Origin: Chamaea fasciata
Taxonomy: Eukaryota; Chordata; Aves; Passeriformes; Sylviidae
Assembly: GCA_029207755.1 (NCBI GenBank)
Contig: JARCOQ010000086.1
Span: 300,362 to 364,361 of the forward strand
Direction: 5' to 3'
Length of the DNA: 64,000 nt
Positions 62,012 to 64,000 of the stretch are shown here, one piece after another (position 1 is the first letter of the stretch; the number at the start of each line of letters is the position of its first letter). A model generated the notes under the pieces. That model had not been told where the DNA came from. It did not search any database and was given only the letters and a program-made list of their open reading frames with translations. The position numbers and the translations under genes are program-made.

Positions 62012-63070
62012 GTTGGGTATCGATAGTAGATCAATATCCATATTTTAATAAGTCAGCAGTGGCACAGGAAACTCCCAGCTGATGGGAACAAACTTTCTGG
62101 CTGACTTGAGAGGCCACGACAGAACTGAGTGGTTTCCCTCCTGTCCCCCAGGCCTTCCTGGCCCCAGGGGCTGATGGCATTTGTGCTCCCTCAGGTTCAT
62201 CTCCCCACACCAACACCATGGGGGTGCTCAGGCCTGCTCTGGGCACTGCAAACAGGGGCTCCTGAGCCAGAGCTGCCGTGTCTGTGCCTGCAAGGATGCG
62301 GCCCCCGTGTGAGCTGGGAGAGAGGCCAGGGCTGCAGAGGGGGGATGTTGTTGGCAGGTGCATGAGGACGCTCTGGGACGCTGCCCGGGGGTGTCCAGCA
62401 CAGTGGGGATGGATCAGCCCCTGCTCTGCTGCTCCTTCCCGTCTCCCCCAGGGACCCTGCAGAGCCCCAGCCGGGCTGTTTGCCCCCAGCCTGCCCACGG
62501 CCACCCTGGGGCTGCTCACGGGGCTTTTCCGTGCACAGCATTGGGCCTGGGCGTGTTCTGGAGAGAGCCTGGGCAAGGAGCCTGGAGCAGCGAGGCCCTG
62601 CCCTGAGGCGTCAGCGCTGCCCCAGCGGAGCCCATGGCCTGTCCCTGCTGCAGCCCCGGCACTGCCAGCCCCAGCCCTGTGCCCGGCGCCGAGAGCACTC
62701 CGGCCCTACAGCAACACCAGGGCCAGGAGGGCAGCGGGGCAGGGCCACGGGAGCAGCGCTGCCAACACCAAGGGCTGCTGCTCCTGGGCACAGCTGCTGT
62801 GCCAGCACTGATCTGCCCCCAGCTCTCATCCAGAGAAGAGAACCAAAGGGGGATCTCTGCAGAAAACTTGCCTGCCAGATCCTTGGGTTCCTTTAAAGCC
62901 ACCAGGAGTGCAGCCCCTCATTGACACAGTCTGTGGCCACAGGGAAGGTGGAGACAAACAAAATGAGAAATGGCACAAACAGTGACACTGCTTTGTGGAC
63001 AGTATTATAAAAGTAAAACAAAGGAAAAGAACCTCCAAAGTAAAGCAACAAGAGGTATCAAAGATGACTT
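62012..63070. other. No gene recognised; GC-rich flank of olfactory-receptor pseudogene
   Basis: GC-rich unique DNA to about 62900, then AT-richer. Open frames of up to 181 codons on both strands are Pro/Ala/Gly/Ser-rich and show no domain. Confidence 0.45.
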
Positions 63071-64000
63071 TTATGACAAGTGATTTTGAGAAACTGGCCA
63101 GCAGTTTAATGTTTGTGAAACCATCCAGCCATCAGTCTTCCACACTGCAGCCTCGAGCTCCTGCTTCCTCAGGCTGCAGATGAGGGGGTTCACGGCTGGA
63201 GGCACCAGCGAGAACAGAACTGACAGGGCCAGATCCGGGGATGGGGAGGAGATTGGGGGGGCTTCAGATAGGCAAACATGGCAGTGCTGAGGAACAGGGA
63301 GACCACGGCCAGGTGAGGGAGGCAGGTGGAGAAGGCTTTGTGCCGTCCCTGCTCAGAGGGGATCCTCAGCACAGCCCTGATGATCTGCACATAGGAGAAA
63401 ACAATGAACACAAAACAACGTAATCCTAAAGAGATGGAAAAACCAATGAACCCAAACTCCCTGAAGCAGTAGTTGGACTAGGAGAGCTTGAGGATCTGGT
63501 GAACCTCGTGGAAGAACTGGCCCAGCGCATTGCCATGGCACAGGGGCAGGGAAAATGTATTGGCCGTGTGCATGAGAGCATTGAGAAAGGCACTGGCCCC
63601 GGCAGCTGCTGCCATGTGGGCACAAGCTCTGCTGCCCAGGAGGGTCCCGTAGTGCAGGGGTCTGCAGATGGACACATAGCGGTCATAGCACATGATGGTC
63701 AGGAGCAAATACTCTGCTGACATGAAGAACAGAAAGAAAAAGAGCCGTGCAGCACCTCCCGTGTAGGAGATGGTCCTGGTGTCCCAGAAGGAATTGTGCA
63801 TGGCTTTGGGGACAGTGGTGCAGGCCGCTGAGGGCCAGGTTGAGCAGGAAGAAGAACATGGGGCTGTGCAGGTGGTGGCCGCAAGCTATGGCACTGATGA
63901 TGAGGCCGTGGCCCAGGAGGGCAGCCAGGGAGATGCCCAGGAAGAGGCAGAAGTGCAGGAGCTGCAGCTGCCGCGTGTCTGCCAATGCCAGCAGGAGGGA
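63071..64000 (-). pseudogene. Olfactory receptor (OR14-like) pseudogene, partial
   Basis: Minus strand, running off the right edge. Pieces in order: TM1-TM2 with ADTRQLQLLHFCLF, GHGLIISAIACGHHLHSP and MFFFLLNLALS; after a frame change near 63810-63830, TM3 with MCYDRYVSICRPLHYG (the MAYDRYVAIC motif of odorant receptors) and SFLNALMHTANTF-type TM4; an in-frame TAG at 63478-63480; then FVFIVFSYVQIIRAVLRIPSEQGRHKAFSTCLPHL (TM5-TM6); after a second frame change at a G7 run near 63254-63260, NPLICSLRKQELEAA (TM7) and TAA at 63071-63073. Receptors of this type are greatly expanded in birds. Two frameshifts plus a stop make it non-functional. Confidence 0.88.

Overview
The window is nuclear DNA of a bird, most likely a passerine. 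The evidence is CR1-type LINE sequence, several avian ERV families, a PIM-like kinase of the type amplified in songbirds, an OR14-like olfactory receptor, and exons of PLAT, IKBKB and VDAC3, which are neighbours in other vertebrates. There are no bacterial operons. Most long open frames here are translations of tandem repeats and are not genes.

Layout. 1-5160 is a minisatellite of about 46 bp units with higher-order repeats. 5161-17920 is a degenerate plus-strand retrovirus (ERV-A: 5' LTR, primer site, broken gag, pro and pol, start of an env-like frame, no 3' LTR). It is split at its pro/pol region by a second, minus-strand ERV-L-type element (ERV-B, 8193-14733). ERV-B has near-identical LTRs, a 5-bp target duplication, and open gag and pol frames separated by one in-frame UAG. 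17.9-22.2 kb is GC-rich hexamer repeat and G-rich DNA holding two decayed RAB4B exons and a duplicated promoter-like block. 24-28 kb, on the minus strand, is a tandem duplication: a degenerate PIM-like remnant and a PIM-like kinase gene with five canonical exons that join into one 408-residue frame. 28.6-29.5 kb is a CR1 fragment. 30.4-30.6 kb is a cluster of ZNF143-like promoter motifs. 31.6-37.5 kb is minisatellite of several kinds, with a duplicated CRE/octamer promoter-like block and three weak exon candidates. A solo LTR (37512-38038) marks an abrupt change to AT-richer unique DNA.

39.0-52.4 kb carries PLAT (first coding exons only, minus), IKBKB (mid-kinase to C-terminus, plus) and VDAC3 (last three exons only, minus). 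IKBKB has premature stops, frameshifts, lost splice sites and no catalytic-loop exon, so it is an unprocessed pseudogene. PLAT is cut inside kringle 1 and frameshifted in its finger exon. The three visible VDAC3 exons are clean. 52.4-59.8 kb has no recognisable gene. 59.8-62.0 kb is a cluster of LTR remnants. The right edge holds an olfactory-receptor pseudogene.

The window is therefore a mosaic of truncated host-gene copies and retroelements, with one apparently intact host gene (PIM-like) and one apparently intact retroelement (ERV-B). Such a mixture suits a degenerating segmental copy (W chromosome, germline-restricted chromosome or unplaced repeat-rich microchromosome). That placement is inference and cannot be settled from this sequence.
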